DNA of 64,000 nucleotides, taken from Tetradesmus obliquus (taxonomy: Eukaryota > Chlorophyta > Chlorophyceae > Sphaeropleales > Scenedesmaceae). Positions 22,401-33,183 of the stretch are shown piece by piece (position 1 is the stretch's first letter; each line of letters begins with the position of its first letter). Both the position numbers and the translations under genes were made by a program. The notes beneath the pieces are model-generated. The model saw only the letters and a program-made list of their open reading frames with translations, did not search any database and had not been told where the DNA came from. The DNA is taken from assembly GCA_030272155.1 (NCBI GenBank), contig CP126203.1, forward strand, positions 2,294,001 through 2,358,000. The letters are read 5' to 3'.

Positions 22401-24001
22401 AAGCAGGCAGGCAGAACCAGAGCAGCAGGCTTCAACACAGGATATAATGTGTTGGGGTGCAGGTCAAGCAGCAGCGTGTCCTTGCTGCGGAAGAAACAGA
22501 GCAGAAGACAACCGGCAGCAGGCAGCAGGCAACAGCAGCAGGGCATGCGTACACGACATGGTGGTACCACATTGGGATGCAGGAGCAGCGGCAGCATACC
22601 TGTGCTGCAGGGAGGGCAGTAACAAGCACACCGGCAAGCACAGCAGCAGGAAGCCAGCTGGGCGGCTTTCTGAGCAGCATGCAGCAACACGCGCCCCTCA
22701 CCACACTCCGCACACACACCTGTTGTGGTTGAAGCAGTGCCTGATGGTGGCTGGGTCGGTCACCATGACCATGTACTTGGTCACGATGCTGTTCCAAGAC
22801 AGCCCCGGTGTGCAGTAGTCGCGCTGGCGCTCCCAGAAGGCGTGCGGGTCCTGCACCATCTCAACCATACTGCCCAGGAAGGGCACAGTGTAGCTGGGGC
22901 CTGCAGGAACAGAAGGGCAGCAGCAGAGGTTGTGAGCTTGATGAATATGATAGAGCAGCGTGCGGGTCCTGCACCATCACCACGATGCTGCCCAGCAAGG
23001 GCACGATGTAGCTGGGCCCTGCAGGCAGGGAGGTGCAGTGGCAGATGTGTGGGTTCAGCATGACTGCAGATGTTATGTTGTTGTGTGCGGGGTGCACTCC
23101 ATCTCAACCATACTACCCAGGAAGGGCACGGTGTAGCTGGGGCCTGCAGGAACAGAAGGGCAGCAGCAGCAGCAAGTATGTTTGCTTGCAACGGGTGCAG
23201 GGCTTGAAGATGAGATGTGTGTGCATTTCCATCTCTACAATGCTGCCCAGGAAGGGCACAGTGAAGCTGGGCCCTGCAGGCGATCGGCGACAAGTTAACG
23301 CAGCAAATCATGTTCGAAGGGCTCACAGGTATGGCAGCACAGCTTGCAGGACTCGGCACGTGTGCAGTGCACGGTGTGCACCCACATGTACAGGACATAC
23401 ACATAACGCTATGCAGGAAAACGCAGCCGTGTTGAACCATACCGGCACTGACTGCAGGACGTTGCAGATTGCATGCTTGCCAGCAAGGCACAAGCTGCAT
23501 CGCCAAGCTAGCGGCTGCAGCACCATCATATCCACAAGCGTTCGCAGGACTGTTGCAGTTTGCTGTAGCGCCAAAATCAACAACGGCAAATGCCCTTGAC
23601 CACAGCACTGAACCTGACCACTGCACTGCACCTGCTGCAGGTGGCACGCACGCCTGCACCTGCTGTGTCTGCTGCTGCAAACCAAAGCATGCCGTCCTTA
23701 CCCAGCAGCCTACAACGTAAGGCATATCTGTGCACGCACCTGGCAGGCGGTGGCCCTTGCCCAGGCGCCCGAACTGGAACTTTACTTGCTCCAGCACAGC
23801 AAGCGCCAGCAGCGCAGCCAGGCTCCACACAACTAGCATGCCAGGTGAAGGCAGTGTAAGGCTTCCTGGCAGCTTTGCTGCTGCTTCGCTGAGCAGCGCC
23901 ACCTGCTCTGCTGGCAGGTACGTTGTCAGCAGGTTGCTGAGGTTGTTCAGCTGGTTGGACAGGCCCAAGGCCTCGTCCACCATCTGCGCAAGGAACAGCA
24001 T
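17437..24001 (-). CDS. CYP710: Cytochrome P450 CYP710 family, sterol C-22 desaturase
   Basis: Eleven exons join in frame: 24001-23740, 22900-22720, 22365-22275, 21997-21887, 21663-21582, 21030-20909, 20503-20378, 20087-19842, 19252-19071, 18359-18210 and 17527-17437, about 547 residues. CYP710 enzymes introduce the C22-C23 double bond of sterols such as ergosterol and stigmasterol at the ER. Seen in order: an N-terminal hydrophobic anchor (LVVWSLAALLALAVL), GPSYTVPFLGSMVEMVQDP, LHPNAKMILG with FMHGPEHK, DMNCATSQRVFIGPYL, the I-helix DFLFASQDASTASLVW, EVLRFRPPAPMVPQ (ExxR) and the heme loop FGHGPHYCVGKEYANNHL, with Cys as the iron ligand. The tail DRIKYLPTIYP is also CYP710-like. A start 13 codons upstream (24040) is possible. 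Eight of the eleven exons have edge copies in neighbouring introns, which explains the 6.6-kb length. Confidence 0.92.
17528..17725 (-). repeat. Acceptor ladder upstream of CYP710 exon 11
   Basis: The 5' edge of exon 11 with its acceptor (TGCAG before GGACCCCGGACAGCGACCGC) recurs with exon-first bases at 17622 and 17719 besides the functional 17527, a period of 95-97 bp. Each copy encodes DSDRIKYLPTI or a close variant. Confidence 0.9.
18050..18850 (-). repeat. Copies of both edges of CYP710 exon 10 and end of exon 9
   Basis: The 5' edge of exon 10 (PERKEDVKFAGNYMV with acceptor) recurs at about 18460-18502 and 18598-18642, with a remnant at 18720-18745; functional first base 18359, spacing about 140 bp. 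The 3' edge of exon 10 (LITFLAILSTSLDWS) is echoed at about 18058-18170. A decayed copy of the exon 9 end (GYTDGDKFD-like) lies at 18795-18850. Confidence 0.8.
19255..19440 (-). repeat. CAG arrays and an acceptor-edge copy at CYP710 exon 9
   Basis: The start of exon 9 (VVKEVLRFRPPAPMVPQVAM) is duplicated at about 19318-19395 with its acceptor. Both the real and the copied acceptor are preceded on the gene strand by a CTG array (19255-19280 and 19400-19440 as CAG). Confidence 0.8.
19590..20735 (-). repeat. Edge copies around CYP710 exons 7 and 8
   Basis: The 3' edge of exon 8 (TGDTLAAMPYT plus donor) is echoed at about 19597-19655. The 3' edge of exon 7 (QQILKECE-like plus GTGCGC donor) is echoed at about 20218-20262. 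The 5' edge of exon 7 is echoed upstream at about 20690-20735. Confidence 0.7.
21085..21500 (-). repeat. Acceptor ladder upstream of CYP710 exon 6
   Basis: The acceptor and 5' edge of exon 6 (GPYLDDPKVAKKFTDCYMD) recur with first bases near 21140, 21266 and, diverged, 21388; the functional one is 21030. A further remnant lies at 21460-21500. Period 110-126 bp; similarity falls with distance from the real exon. Confidence 0.9.
22440..22625 (-). repeat. Acceptor-edge copies upstream of CYP710 exon 3
   Basis: The exon 3 start (KDTLLLDLHPN with CGCAG acceptor, first base 22365) is repeated near 22447-22490 and, more diverged, 22570-22615. Confidence 0.75.
22955..23285 (-). repeat. Acceptor ladder upstream of CYP710 exon 2
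   Basis: The exon 2 start (GPSYTVPFLGSMVEMVQDPHA) with its CCTGCAG acceptor recurs three times in intron 1, first bases 23018, 23143 and 23273 against the functional 22900. Period 118-130 bp. Confidence 0.9.
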
Positions 24002-24886
24002 GGCTGCTGCTCTGCTGCTGCTGCACTGATGGAGCTGCAACCAGAAGCAATGGTCCTGCAGGCAGAGGACAGGGGCAGGGCAGAGGCGGGAAAAGGCAGC
24101 AGAGCGTCAGTCCGTCAGGAAGAATGTTTGGGATACGTAAACTACTGTGACTTGAGCTTGGGGGTATGTAGCTGCCGCGTTCAAGAGGATGGTGAGGGGT
24201 GTATGCGAGTCACCCGTTCACGTATGCGCCTCTTATATGCGCTGATCAGGGTGGCTGGTGAGCTGCCAGCTGATAAACATAAATATAAGCCGCTGCGTAG
24301 CCATACTGGCTTGCTGCAAGAGTCAGCAGGGCTGCCCGAGGATGCCTTTGTGGGCTGGCGTAGGTCAACAACACCATGGGCTCCGTTCCTAAACAGCCAC
24401 TGTGATCATACACCTATAGCATAAGATATATGCCTATGCTATCGCGCTGCACAGCCCGCTGCACGACTAGCACTGACGAGTACAGCTGTAACGCTGATTT
24501 TCTGCCTTGAGATTGCTGACACTCAAAACATGTGAATCATTATATCAAGCAACGATCAACGGCTGTCCAACCACGGACCTGGCGGAGTGAGTGCGACTTG
24601 AACGTCGCCGCTGTGGACCGCTACGCCGGTAAGCAGTCTTCAATCTTATTCACAAAAGCAAAGTGCATCGCTTCAAATCAAAAGTGATGGGTAGTCACCT
24701 GCCAAAGGACATGCTACAGGGAGTCAAGGGTTCTGTCCTGAGGGGGCGTTCCTACTTTTCCCTTGTGTTCCCCTTTCACGAGCCGAACTTCCAAGCTGTC
24801 ACTGTTATTGTTTCCTATAATTCGGCTGTTGACTGCCAGCATACGTTGGGGTGGGGCTGGACAGCTCCAGCAGCTGGAGCAGCAAG

Positions 24887-24917
<31 letters not shown>

Positions 24918-25300
24918 TGTTGCCAGCATCAACCGCACAATACGCCAACTGACACAGCATGCAAGGCCCCCAGCGAGCCCTTCCAGCTGCTGTTGCAGCC
25001 CCGCTGGAGTTGGTAGCACTGCCAGAGGTGTTCAGCGTAGTGGACAAAGCCAACCTGCCGGCACTGCAGGCAAGCAGCAGGCATTTGATCGCAGCAGCCG
25101 CAGCATGCAGGCAACGCATGCTAAAGATACCGCACGAGCCAGCATGGTGTATCTGATGCTTGAGATGCTGCTTCACACCAGTGGAGCAGTTGACCACACA
25201 TGCATGCTGCAGCACACTATTATCACCACGTGCCACACGACCTAATTAAACTGTTACAGCCCTGTTGCCCTGGACCCGTTTCTTCTCTCGCATGCTGCAG
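24002..25300. other. Divergent promoter region and unresolved NEPRO-like 5' exons
   Basis: This lies between the CYP710 start and the first certain exon of the NEPRO-like gene, transcribed away from each other. Two overlapping frames near 24890-25150 could supply the latter's first exon. One (ATG at 24959) looks structured (LPEVFSVVDKANLPALQ) but its only GT donors are out of phase. The other ends at AGCATG/GTGTAT (25146) in the right phase but looks less protein-like. A CAG array sits at 24892-24917. Confidence 0.4.
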
Positions 25301-26757
25301 GCGTCTCTGCAGCTGCCTGACCTGTGGCAAGAGGCTGCTGTGCTGCAGCGGCTGGCCTACAAGAACAAGAACCAACACAGGGCCTCAAAGCACCTGCAGG
25401 CAGTGCATCAGGTGAGGCCGGGCAGTGCGCACTCTGCCTCCATTTGCGTTGTTGTGTCTGATAGTTTGGGTATGATGTGCTGCAGTCCCTGGGAAGCCAG
25501 CCAGACAGTTTCATCATCTGTTATGATGTTATTCAGGCAGTTGCGTGACGTTTAAATGGCTGTGTATGGGTGAGCAGGCTGGATTGCTATAGTGCTCAGT
25601 GCAGTCCTGCAGTGTGTAGATCAGTCATTAACAGTCATGCTCCGCTGGCAGCCGCGTGTGTTACAGCCTGAATTGACTCTGCTCGCATGCCACATCTGCA
25701 GGTATGCAAGACTTTGAAGCTGTTCAAACAGCTGCAGCTGCAGCAGCTGCTGCAGGAGCTTCACAGCTCTGCAATGCGCACATCGCTGCCAGAAGAAGCA
25801 GCAGCAGCAGCAGCAGCAGCAGGTGATGCAACCCACCGCAGCAGCAAGCGCCGTCAGCAGCAGCCTAACCCAGCAGCAGCAGGTGAAGGAGCAGGCAGAC
25901 GATCAGTGCTATTGCCCAGCTTTCAAGCAGGCTGCTTCGTGGCGCGGCGGCTGCTGTGCGGCTGCCAGCTGTTACTTGACTGTCATAACAGCGTTATGAC
26001 GGCTGCGCAGCACTTGTCAGGCCAGCTCAGCAGGGGCTACTTCATGCCTTTCTGTCTGGTGGCAGTGGCCTGTGTTGCGCGGCTGCGTGTGCTTGGTGTA
26101 TCTGCTTTGCTGCAGATCCTGCAGGCATACAACTCCCTGGTTGGGCTGCTGCCGCTGCTGCCGGTGCAAGCACAGCCAAATACAGCAGCCGCCGGCAGCA
26201 GCAGCAGCAGCAGCTGTGCTGTCTTGGCACTTGACAGCCAGGGTCTTCCACAGATGGTCAACCTGTCATGGCTTGGGCCAGTACCTTCCTTGCAGTGCAT
26301 TGCCTTTGATGATGGGGACAGCTTTGCTAGCAAGGCAGCAGCTCTGCAGGAGACATTTTGCATAAGCAGGCCTGGTGCAAAGGTGGCAGCAGCAGCCGCT
26401 GCTGCTGCTGCTGGTGCTGGTGCTGGGGCTATGAACTGGGAAGGAGCAGCAGCAGCAGCAGCAGCAGCAGGTCAGTCTGGTGGTGCAGCAGCATCAGCTA
26501 CAGGAGAGCTGGGGGTCAGCATCGGCAGGGAGGAGTTTGAGCGCATCATGCAGCTCAGGCAGCAACACGACCAGCAGCAGCAGCAGCAGCAGCAGGGGCA
26601 GCAGCAGGGGCAACAGCGTGGTGCGAGGGGTCCAGGTGGGCTCAGGGGCAGTGGCAGCAGAAGCCGCAGCAGCTCACCAGCTGCTGCTGCTGCTGCTGCC
26701 CCTGAGGTTGTCATAGTGTATGAAGATCGGCAGCCTGCTGGACCACTGGCAGGCGCC

Positions 26758-26795
<38 letters not shown>

Positions 26796-26883
26796 GGTCG
26801 AGCAGCCCGCAAGGATTGATGTGCCTGCCTACACAACTGCTGGCTTCGGGCTTGGGCTAGGCCTGGGGCTGGGTGCGGTGGCT

Positions 26884-26916
<33 letters not shown>

Positions 26917-27107
26917 GACTTGCAGCCCCCTGGCCTGGCCATGCGGCAGCAGCAGCAGCAGCCGCAGGTGGTACAGCAGCCAACCATTGTACACCCCGCA
27001 GCAGCAGCAGCAGCAGCAGCAGACATTGTGGCTGGTATGGACGTTGACATGCCGCCAGAGGATGTGGCGGAGTTTGAAGACCTATATGGCACACAGCCTG
27101 CCTGTGA

Positions 27108-27166
<59 letters not shown>

Positions 27167-27320
27167 CTGCAGTGCATGCAGCAGGCGGTGCAAAGCCTGC
27201 ACAGTGGAAGCAGCAGGGCAGCGTTGCTGCTGCGCTGGCAATGCAAGGCCATGGCAGCAGCAGCAGCGATGATGATGACGACTTGGCTGGCAAGCTACCC
27301 AGCTGGACAACGCAGCAACA

Positions 27321-27355
<35 letters not shown>

Positions 27356-28113
27356 TGCTAGCCGCAAGAGTACCAGTTACAACACAGCCTCTGCCTAGCA
27401 CTGATGCTGGGAATCCAGCTGCAGCATCACTGTTCAGTGAGCAGGCTACTGCAGGTGCTGCTGCTGTTGTCGCTGCTGCTGGGAGTAGGGTTGGCGGTGA
27501 CAACGGGGCTGCCCAGGCAGGGCTGCAAGAGGCAATGCAGCAGCAGCAGCAGCAGCGTGTAACGCAGCAGCAGCAGCAGCACCAGCAGCCTCAATCTGCG
27601 CTACAGCAACAGCTGCCAGCAGCCCAGCTGCCTGTAGCAACAGCAGCAGCAGCACCAGCACAGGGGCCTGTACCTCTGCTGGCCACCAGAAAGACAGCTA
27701 AAAGAGAGGCAGCCAAGCAGAAGAAACAGCAGCAGCAGCAGCAGCAACGCCCTTCTGGTGATTGGGCTATGGAGCTGCTGCTTGGAGGTGCCGCCCCGGC
27801 AGCGGCAGCAGCAGCAGCAGCAGCAGATCCTTTAGATGCAACAGCAGTGGCAGCTGCACGGTTAGGCCGGCTGAGACCGCCTCACCAGCAGCAGGAGCAG
27901 AAGCAGCAGCAGCAGCAGCCTCTGGCAGCAGCAGCAGCAGGTGTGCCTCCTGCAGGGCCAGCTGTGCCACCCCGCTCTCAGCGCAAAGGCGCAGCAGGCA
28001 AGAAGGGCCGGCAGTCGAAGCCCAGCAGCAGCAGCCAGAGGGACGGTGGGTCAGGCGGAGCAGCAGGTGCCAGTGGGGACCCAATCCTAGATATGTTGCT
28101 TGGGGGGCTGTGA
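25301..28113 (+). CDS. NEPRO/DUF4477-like protein, RNase MRP-associated, 5' end unresolved
   Basis: Exons 25301-25411 and 25702-28113 join in frame for 840 residues; the first begins at a codon boundary, so an upstream exon is expected. The conserved part is at the start: VLQRLAYKNKNQHRASKHL, then LLPSFQAGCFVARRLLCGCQLLLD, and LSRGYFMPFCLVAVACVARL-RVL ending in a YNSLVGLLPLL helix. This matches the pattern of the nucleolus and neural progenitor protein family (DUF4477), nucleolar proteins linked in other eukaryotes to RNase MRP and pre-rRNA processing. The remaining ~650 residues are low complexity: runs of Gln (up to about 15), Ala (one run near 27111-27162) and acidic SSSDDDDD. The gene ends SGDPILDMLLGGL, and this end is duplicated twice beyond the stop. 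The family call rests on pattern similarity without an alignment. Confidence 0.72.
27109..27163. repeat. GCT array encoding a long poly-alanine run
   Basis: About eighteen uninterrupted GCT triplets inside the NEPRO-like coding exon encode poly-Ala. It is one of the few coding arrays in the GCT rather than the CAG/GCA/AGC orientation. Confidence 0.85.
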
Positions 28114-28378
28114 GCACTTTTTGAAGCCACCTCAGCCCAGCAGCAGCAGTAGCAGCAGGGGTGGCGGCAGCCAGGGTGGTGGTGAGTCAGGCGGTGCAGC
28201 AGGTGCCAGTGGTGACCCAATCCTAGATATGTTGCTTGGGGGGCTGTGAGCACTCTTTGCAGCAATTGCAGCCTGGCAGCAGCAGCCAGGAGGGTGGCAG
28301 CCAGGCTGGCGGGTCAGGCGGCGCAGCAGGTGCAAGTGGTGACGCCATTCTAGGTATGCTGCTTGTGGGGCTGTAAGC
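28048..28378 (+). repeat. Tandem copies of the NEPRO-like C-terminus beyond its stop
   Basis: The last ~65 bp of coding sequence (SGGAAGASGDPILDMLLGGL plus stop) and about 70 bp of 3' sequence occur three times: ending at 28113 (functional), 28248 and 28376. The second copy keeps the peptide exactly; the third changes ILDMLLGGL to ILGMLLVGL and TGA to TAA. Confidence 0.9.
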
Positions 28379-28438
28379 AGTCTTTGCCTGCTCTTTTAAC
28401 GGCAGTGCAAAGGCCTTTTCTAGTGGGATGATGTGTGC

Positions 28439-28443
28439 TGTAA
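28439..28443 (+). terminator. Candidate polyadenylation signal TGTAA
   Basis: TGTAA, the common green-algal polyadenylation hexamer core, follows the NEPRO-like gene by about 325 bp, just after the C-terminal copies. The assignment is by position and motif only. Confidence 0.35.
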
Positions 28444-28637
28444 GGGGTTGCCAAATGGCTGCCGCTGAAAATGTTCTGTCTGCTGGCTGAGGTGTAGCAC
28501 CATGTGTGTCAGTGCGGCACTTGCGCGGGCCATCATGTTTGTAAAGGGAGAGATTTCAATTTGTTTATGGGTGGTGTAATGAGCAGTTGACCCCTAGCAG
28601 ACACATCCAATGTTCCGTTGTGAACGGACGCATTGTC

Positions 28638-28745
28638 CTTGCCAAGTTGGACAAAGTGAGGTTCAGCACTTCACCAGTTTGACAGCCATGCAAGTTGGAC
28701 AAAGTGAGGTTCAGCACTTCACCAGTTTGACAGCCATGCAAGTTT
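28638..28745. repeat. 53-bp perfect tandem duplication
   Basis: A unit containing AAGTTGGACAAAGTGAGGTT and CACTTCACCAGTTTGACAGC occurs twice head to tail without a visible mismatch, suggesting a recent event in non-coding DNA. Confidence 0.9.
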
Positions 28746-28855
28746 GCTTGACTCAGGCATGCGCATACCTTGTGCCACGTGTTGTAGTGCGCGCAGCGGC
28801 CACATGATGGCAGAGGCATTGCGCAATGCATTCAGGTGCAGCTTCTCACGGTATC

Positions 28856-28925
28856 CGTGTCATGTGTCATATGCTGCAACACAATTGACATCGATGTCAT
28901 GTGTCATATGCTGCAACACAATTGT
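28856..28925. repeat. 35-bp tandem duplication
   Basis: The phrase GTCATGTGTCATATGCTGCA followed by ACACAATTG occurs twice in a row in the gene-free spacer. Confidence 0.85.
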
Positions 28926-30827
28926 GTGAGCCGCCGACGGCTGCAGGCGGCGCACCAGCAGCCAACTTTTGACATTTGCACCAAGCGGGACCCGGCGCGG
29001 ACTAGCGACTGCTGTGGGCATGTCTTTGAGGATGTTGAAGGCCACTGCAGTTGATTTGTAACGCCGTTGTGTATGTTTAAATTTTTTTTGTTACCAGGGG
29101 GGACGAAATCCTACTAGGATTTCCAGTACTGGCTAGTCACACGCAGCAGCCAGGCGAACCTGACTGCAGGGGACACAAAGGCAATATGTTACAGTTACCA
29201 CTCATGATCTATGACTGATTGATGCTTTGAAAGCAGGCCACTGCGCTACACGCACACAGCAACTGAGAAAACCACGACACTACGTCAGGTTTAGGGTGCT
29301 CCACGCAGAGCAACTCACCACACAGACAACCACGGCTACATCGGCAATGGTGCCGTTGCTTGTGCAACAGCCGCGCTCAGAAAACCACCAGCACATTCAT
29401 TTGCCTGCACACACTGTGTGCTGGCAGCTACAACATTAGAATCCCTGTGCTGTATGATATGAAGACATCACTGTTATCACTTCGTCCTTATACATCACCA
29501 GGTGTGCACATACAGTAGCTGCGGAGCCAGGTGCCAGCACAGCCGAGGCCACACAGATGGCGCCACCTCATATACCAGCGCCAGCCGCTCACAGACGTGC
29601 CCATATCCTGAACACACTGGCCATATTACAGTGCCATCACCAAGCGAGTGGGTGTGCAGCAATCTGTCACCACATAACCGCGTCCTTAAACGCTGTGCAC
29701 ATACAAACAGGAGGCCCTGCTGTGGCAGTTAGGATGGTTGTCTCACAAGCAATGACGGGCTGGAGCTCACTGGATCTCGTTCGCTTAAACGCTGCTAACC
29801 ATTGCCAACTGCCGGACAGCAGCCATGACAAACGCATCACAAAGGACTGCTGTACTACAGCATAATATATACTGCCCCTCTACCACACAAAGCACACCAT
29901 TCAATCATCCCAGGTGCCAAATCTCCTGGCGACACACCATACAGCCCCCTGGAATCAAACCAAACATCACAATATTAGTGTTTTGACCAGCACCAAAGCA
30001 GGAGCAAACCGCTGTACGTTGCTGCACATCCAGCACAACACGCTACATAAGCAACACAGACACGTGAACCCAGGACTGGCCCAGTGAGGCACAACTCCGC
30101 TCATACGGTGGTCATACTAGCACGCAGCTTTTCAGGACGATAGTGGTGACCGTATTGGTCGCAGGCATCACTCTGTGCAGATTATGATCGTGTGTAAACA
30201 CGCCGCAGATCAGCAGGCCAAAGCGCAGGCAATCCAACCACACATACGGAAGCCACGGCTGCAGTACCGGCTGCCTCAACGGAGACTAACAGCTGAGCAT
30301 AAAACCTACAAGCTGCAAGGAAGCTCACGACTAATCCCAACCACCAGGCATTCATGGCACTGCCATACTTTGATCATTGACCACGCACACAAACAATTGC
30401 AATCCCAGATACATTACACACCATCACAGCTGCGGTACAGGCTGCCTTTATATGGAGCAACTAAATCATCAGCAATCGTTTTGCAGGGTATGCCTGCAAG
30501 CAAGCTTTTTCAAAATAATCGCAGGAACTAGGCATTCATCACAATGTCACATGTGATCACGAGTCACGCACACACCAGTGTCAACACTTTTGGGTTATTC
30601 ATCATCAGCTGCTGCTGCCGCTGTCTATGGCAATACTTAGCAAAGTCCACACAAGCAGTATAGCGCAGCCTGAAACATTGGTTGATATCCACATTCAAGA
30701 CGCACATCGTCATTCAGCCTGAGTACTTCAACATTCTGCACACACCAGCCGCTGCTGCTGCCGCCGTTTCTCAGGCAGCAGCCTGCTGCTTAGCAAATAA
30801 AGTACTTCAGCGCTGCTGTACGGCTTC
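28926..30827. other. Gene-poor spacer
   Basis: No family motif or exon chain was found on either strand. Base composition is less GC-rich and triplet arrays are nearly absent, unlike the genic parts. It lies between two converging genes, so both 3' ends fall at its margins. Confidence 0.45.
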
Positions 30828-31372
30828 TTAGAAGGCGCGGCTGGACTCGCGCACGCAGATTGTCTGCTGCTGCAGCAGCTGGCCGTTGACCTTGCGCACC
30901 GCGCGCTGCACCGCCCGCTGCGCGCAGCCGGCCTCATACACCACGTAGCCGTAGCCCAGGCTCGCCTTGCTGGCGGGGCTGCGCACAATCCACAGGCTGT
31001 GCACGCGCCCGCAGATTGAAAACAGCTGCAGCAGCGCGGCCTCGTCCACGTAGCCTGGCAGGTTGCCCACATACACGCCGCGGCGCGCGCTGCCAGCTGC
31101 TGCACTGCTGGCAGCAGCAGCGCCCGCTGCAGTGTGGCCCGCGGTCCTGCCGCTGCTGCTGCGTGCGGGGGCTGCTGCAGTGGGTGAGGGGCTGAGCGCT
31201 GCAGCCGGGTGTGCTGCGGGTGCAATGATGCTGCTGATATTGGTGAGGCTGCGCGGCCGCGTGCTGGCTGCTGCTGCTGGCCGAGCGCACTGTGCCGCCT
31301 TGGCATTGCCGCTGCTGCTGCTGTTGTTGTGGCTCTGCAGCAGCAGGGGTGATGCTGGATGTGCGTACTGTG

Positions 31373-31424
<52 letters not shown>

Positions 31425-31732
31425 GCCGCCGCCCTGGGCGAAGCTGAAGCGGCTGCGGTTGCGGCTGTAGGGTGAGGCGCTGCTGCTGCTGGGGTGGTGG
31501 CTGCTGAGGGGTGGGGCGCCCTCCTGGCTGCCCTGCTGGCCCTGCTGCAGCACCTCAGCCTGTGGAGGGTTACCGCTGCTGCTGCTGCCGTTGCTGCTGC
31601 TGCTGCCGTTGCTGCTGCTGCCCTGGCCCTGCTGCAGCACCTCAGCCTGTGGGGCGTTGCCGCTGCTGCTGCTGCCGTTGCTGCTGCTGCCCTGCTGGCG
31701 CTGCTGCAGCACCTCAGCCTGTGGGGCGTTGC

Positions 31733-31778
<46 letters not shown>

Positions 31779-33183
31779 CTGGCCCTGCTGCAGCACCTGA
31801 GCCTGTGGGGCGTTGCCGCCGCTGCTGCTGCTGGCGCTGTTGCTGGCATTGTCTTTGCTGTTGTCCACTAAGTTGCTCCATGCCTTAGTTGCAGGGGCCT
31901 TGGCGCGCGCAGGTGAAGCAACCAGGTGCGCTATCGCGTCAGCAGTGGTGATGGGGCGAACAAACCCTGCGCTATCGCACGAGGAGCTGTCTGCCAGGTT
32001 GCTTGACAGCTCAGCGTCTGCAGCAGCGCACATGTCGTTGTCTGCTGCAGTGGTGATGGGGCGCTCGGTGCTGCTGGCAGCCAGGGTGGCTGCTGCTGCA
32101 TTGCTGCTGGAGGTGGCTGGATAGGGCAGGCTGTTGCTGCTGGTTGGAGCAGTAGAGGCGGCCTTCATGGTGCTGCTGCCAGTGGTGGTGACAGTTGTGG
32201 TGGTGCTTGTGGTGGTGGTGGTGCGCCACAGCCATGTGGTTGTGGTGGTTGTGCTGGTGGTGGTTGTGGTGGCAGGCTGCTGGCTGGCTGGGCACTCCAC
32301 AAATACAGCTGGGAAGGGGTTGTCTTTGCTGGGAACGGCTGCCTTGGTCAGGGCAAGGTTGCTGCTGCTGCTGTCGTTGCTGGGCGAGCGGGGTGCCAGC
32401 AGTGTGCACAGCACAGCATCCTTGGACGCAGCACACCACCTGTTTGAGGCAACAGGGATTAACAAAGCAGCACTCAGATGATAGTTTATGAAGCCTATTT
32501 GGGTTGCAATATTCTTAGTGTGAAGCAAAGTGAAGCAAGGCATGCAGCCTGACATCTGCAGCAGTGGGCAGCGCTGCTGCTTCAATTTTTGAATTTGAAA
32601 TAATCCACATCAGAACACTGCCAGGCTGTGCAAGCAACACCTCAGCACTGCTGCGTTTGCTGCAAGGGAATCATTCCCACCTGCATGATGCTTGTGCGAA
32701 GCGAACAAGGTGGGCAGATGCTGGGCGGGTGAAGTACAGCACCGGGTGAGCCAGCTGCTGCACTGCCTTCCCGCCAGCGCTGCCGATGCTGCTGGTCAAG
32801 CGCCACTGGCTCGCCATAAAAAACTTGAAAGCCCGAACTATGTTGTCGATGGCAGGGCTGCTGAGCGATGTCTTGCTGTGCTTGCATGCCACGGCGACAC
32901 ATTCGCTGGTGTAGTGCGCTGAGCCGGCCGCCAGAGCAAATGCGAAAACCAAGGAGAAGGGAATGTATGCACAACCCACTGGCACAGGGAAGTGGTTGAT
33001 GGCCAGGGCTTCAATGGTGTCGAAAGTGGCCATGCCCATCTTGGCGAGAGTCTTATTGAAGTCTAGGCTCCTCAGTCCAGTCACAAACCAGCTGAAAGAA
33101 ATGAAACTAGCTGACAATGACGTTATCAGACAGAACAGGCAGGAGAGCAGTTCGAGAGCGTGAAAGACCGTTGCAAGAGACAT
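30828..33183 (-). CDS. RRM-domain protein with hydrophobic N-terminal exon and low-complexity middle
   Basis: Two exons, 33183-32681 and 32439-30828, join in phase through a split AGG codon to give about 704 residues. The C-terminal ~80 residues form an RNA recognition motif: RNP2 is VYVGNL and RNP1 is GYGYVVYE (the usual basic residue before it is Leu). RRMs bind single-stranded RNA; the role here is unknown. The N-terminal 167 residues come from exon 1 and contain at least two hydrophobic segments (LLSCLFCLITSLSASFISFS and IPFSLVFAFALAAGSA). The middle is Thr-, Ser-, Ala- and Gln-rich, with four repeats of GNAPQAEVLQQGQ and a poly-Ala run. The exon 1 link rests on phase and splice sites; alternatively exon 1 is a separate small membrane-protein gene of 170 codons that reads through the donor to a TGA. 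The RRM is certain, the fusion less so. Confidence 0.72.
31378..31428. repeat. CTG/CAG array encoding poly-Ala in the RRM gene
   Basis: About fifteen CTG triplets on the plus strand read as GCA (Ala) on the coding strand, just N-terminal of the RRM region. Confidence 0.8.
31540..31820 (-). repeat. In-frame protein repeats of the RRM gene
   Basis: Four copies of a unit encoding SSSSGN(A/P)PQA(E/Q)VLQQGQ, 75-95 bp each, separated by Ser/Asn runs of variable length from triplet arrays. They show the same local duplication habit as the intronic ladders, but here in frame. Confidence 0.85.

Noticed and set aside
24560..24625. A tRNA-like stretch with GTTCAA on the minus strand
   Set aside because: The T-arm has a six-base loop, and no acceptor stem, D-arm or anticodon arm can be drawn.
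29090..29160. A possible transposon end at the G-run with CCTACTAGGATTTCCAG
   Set aside because: No matching inverted repeat or target duplication was found within several kilobases.
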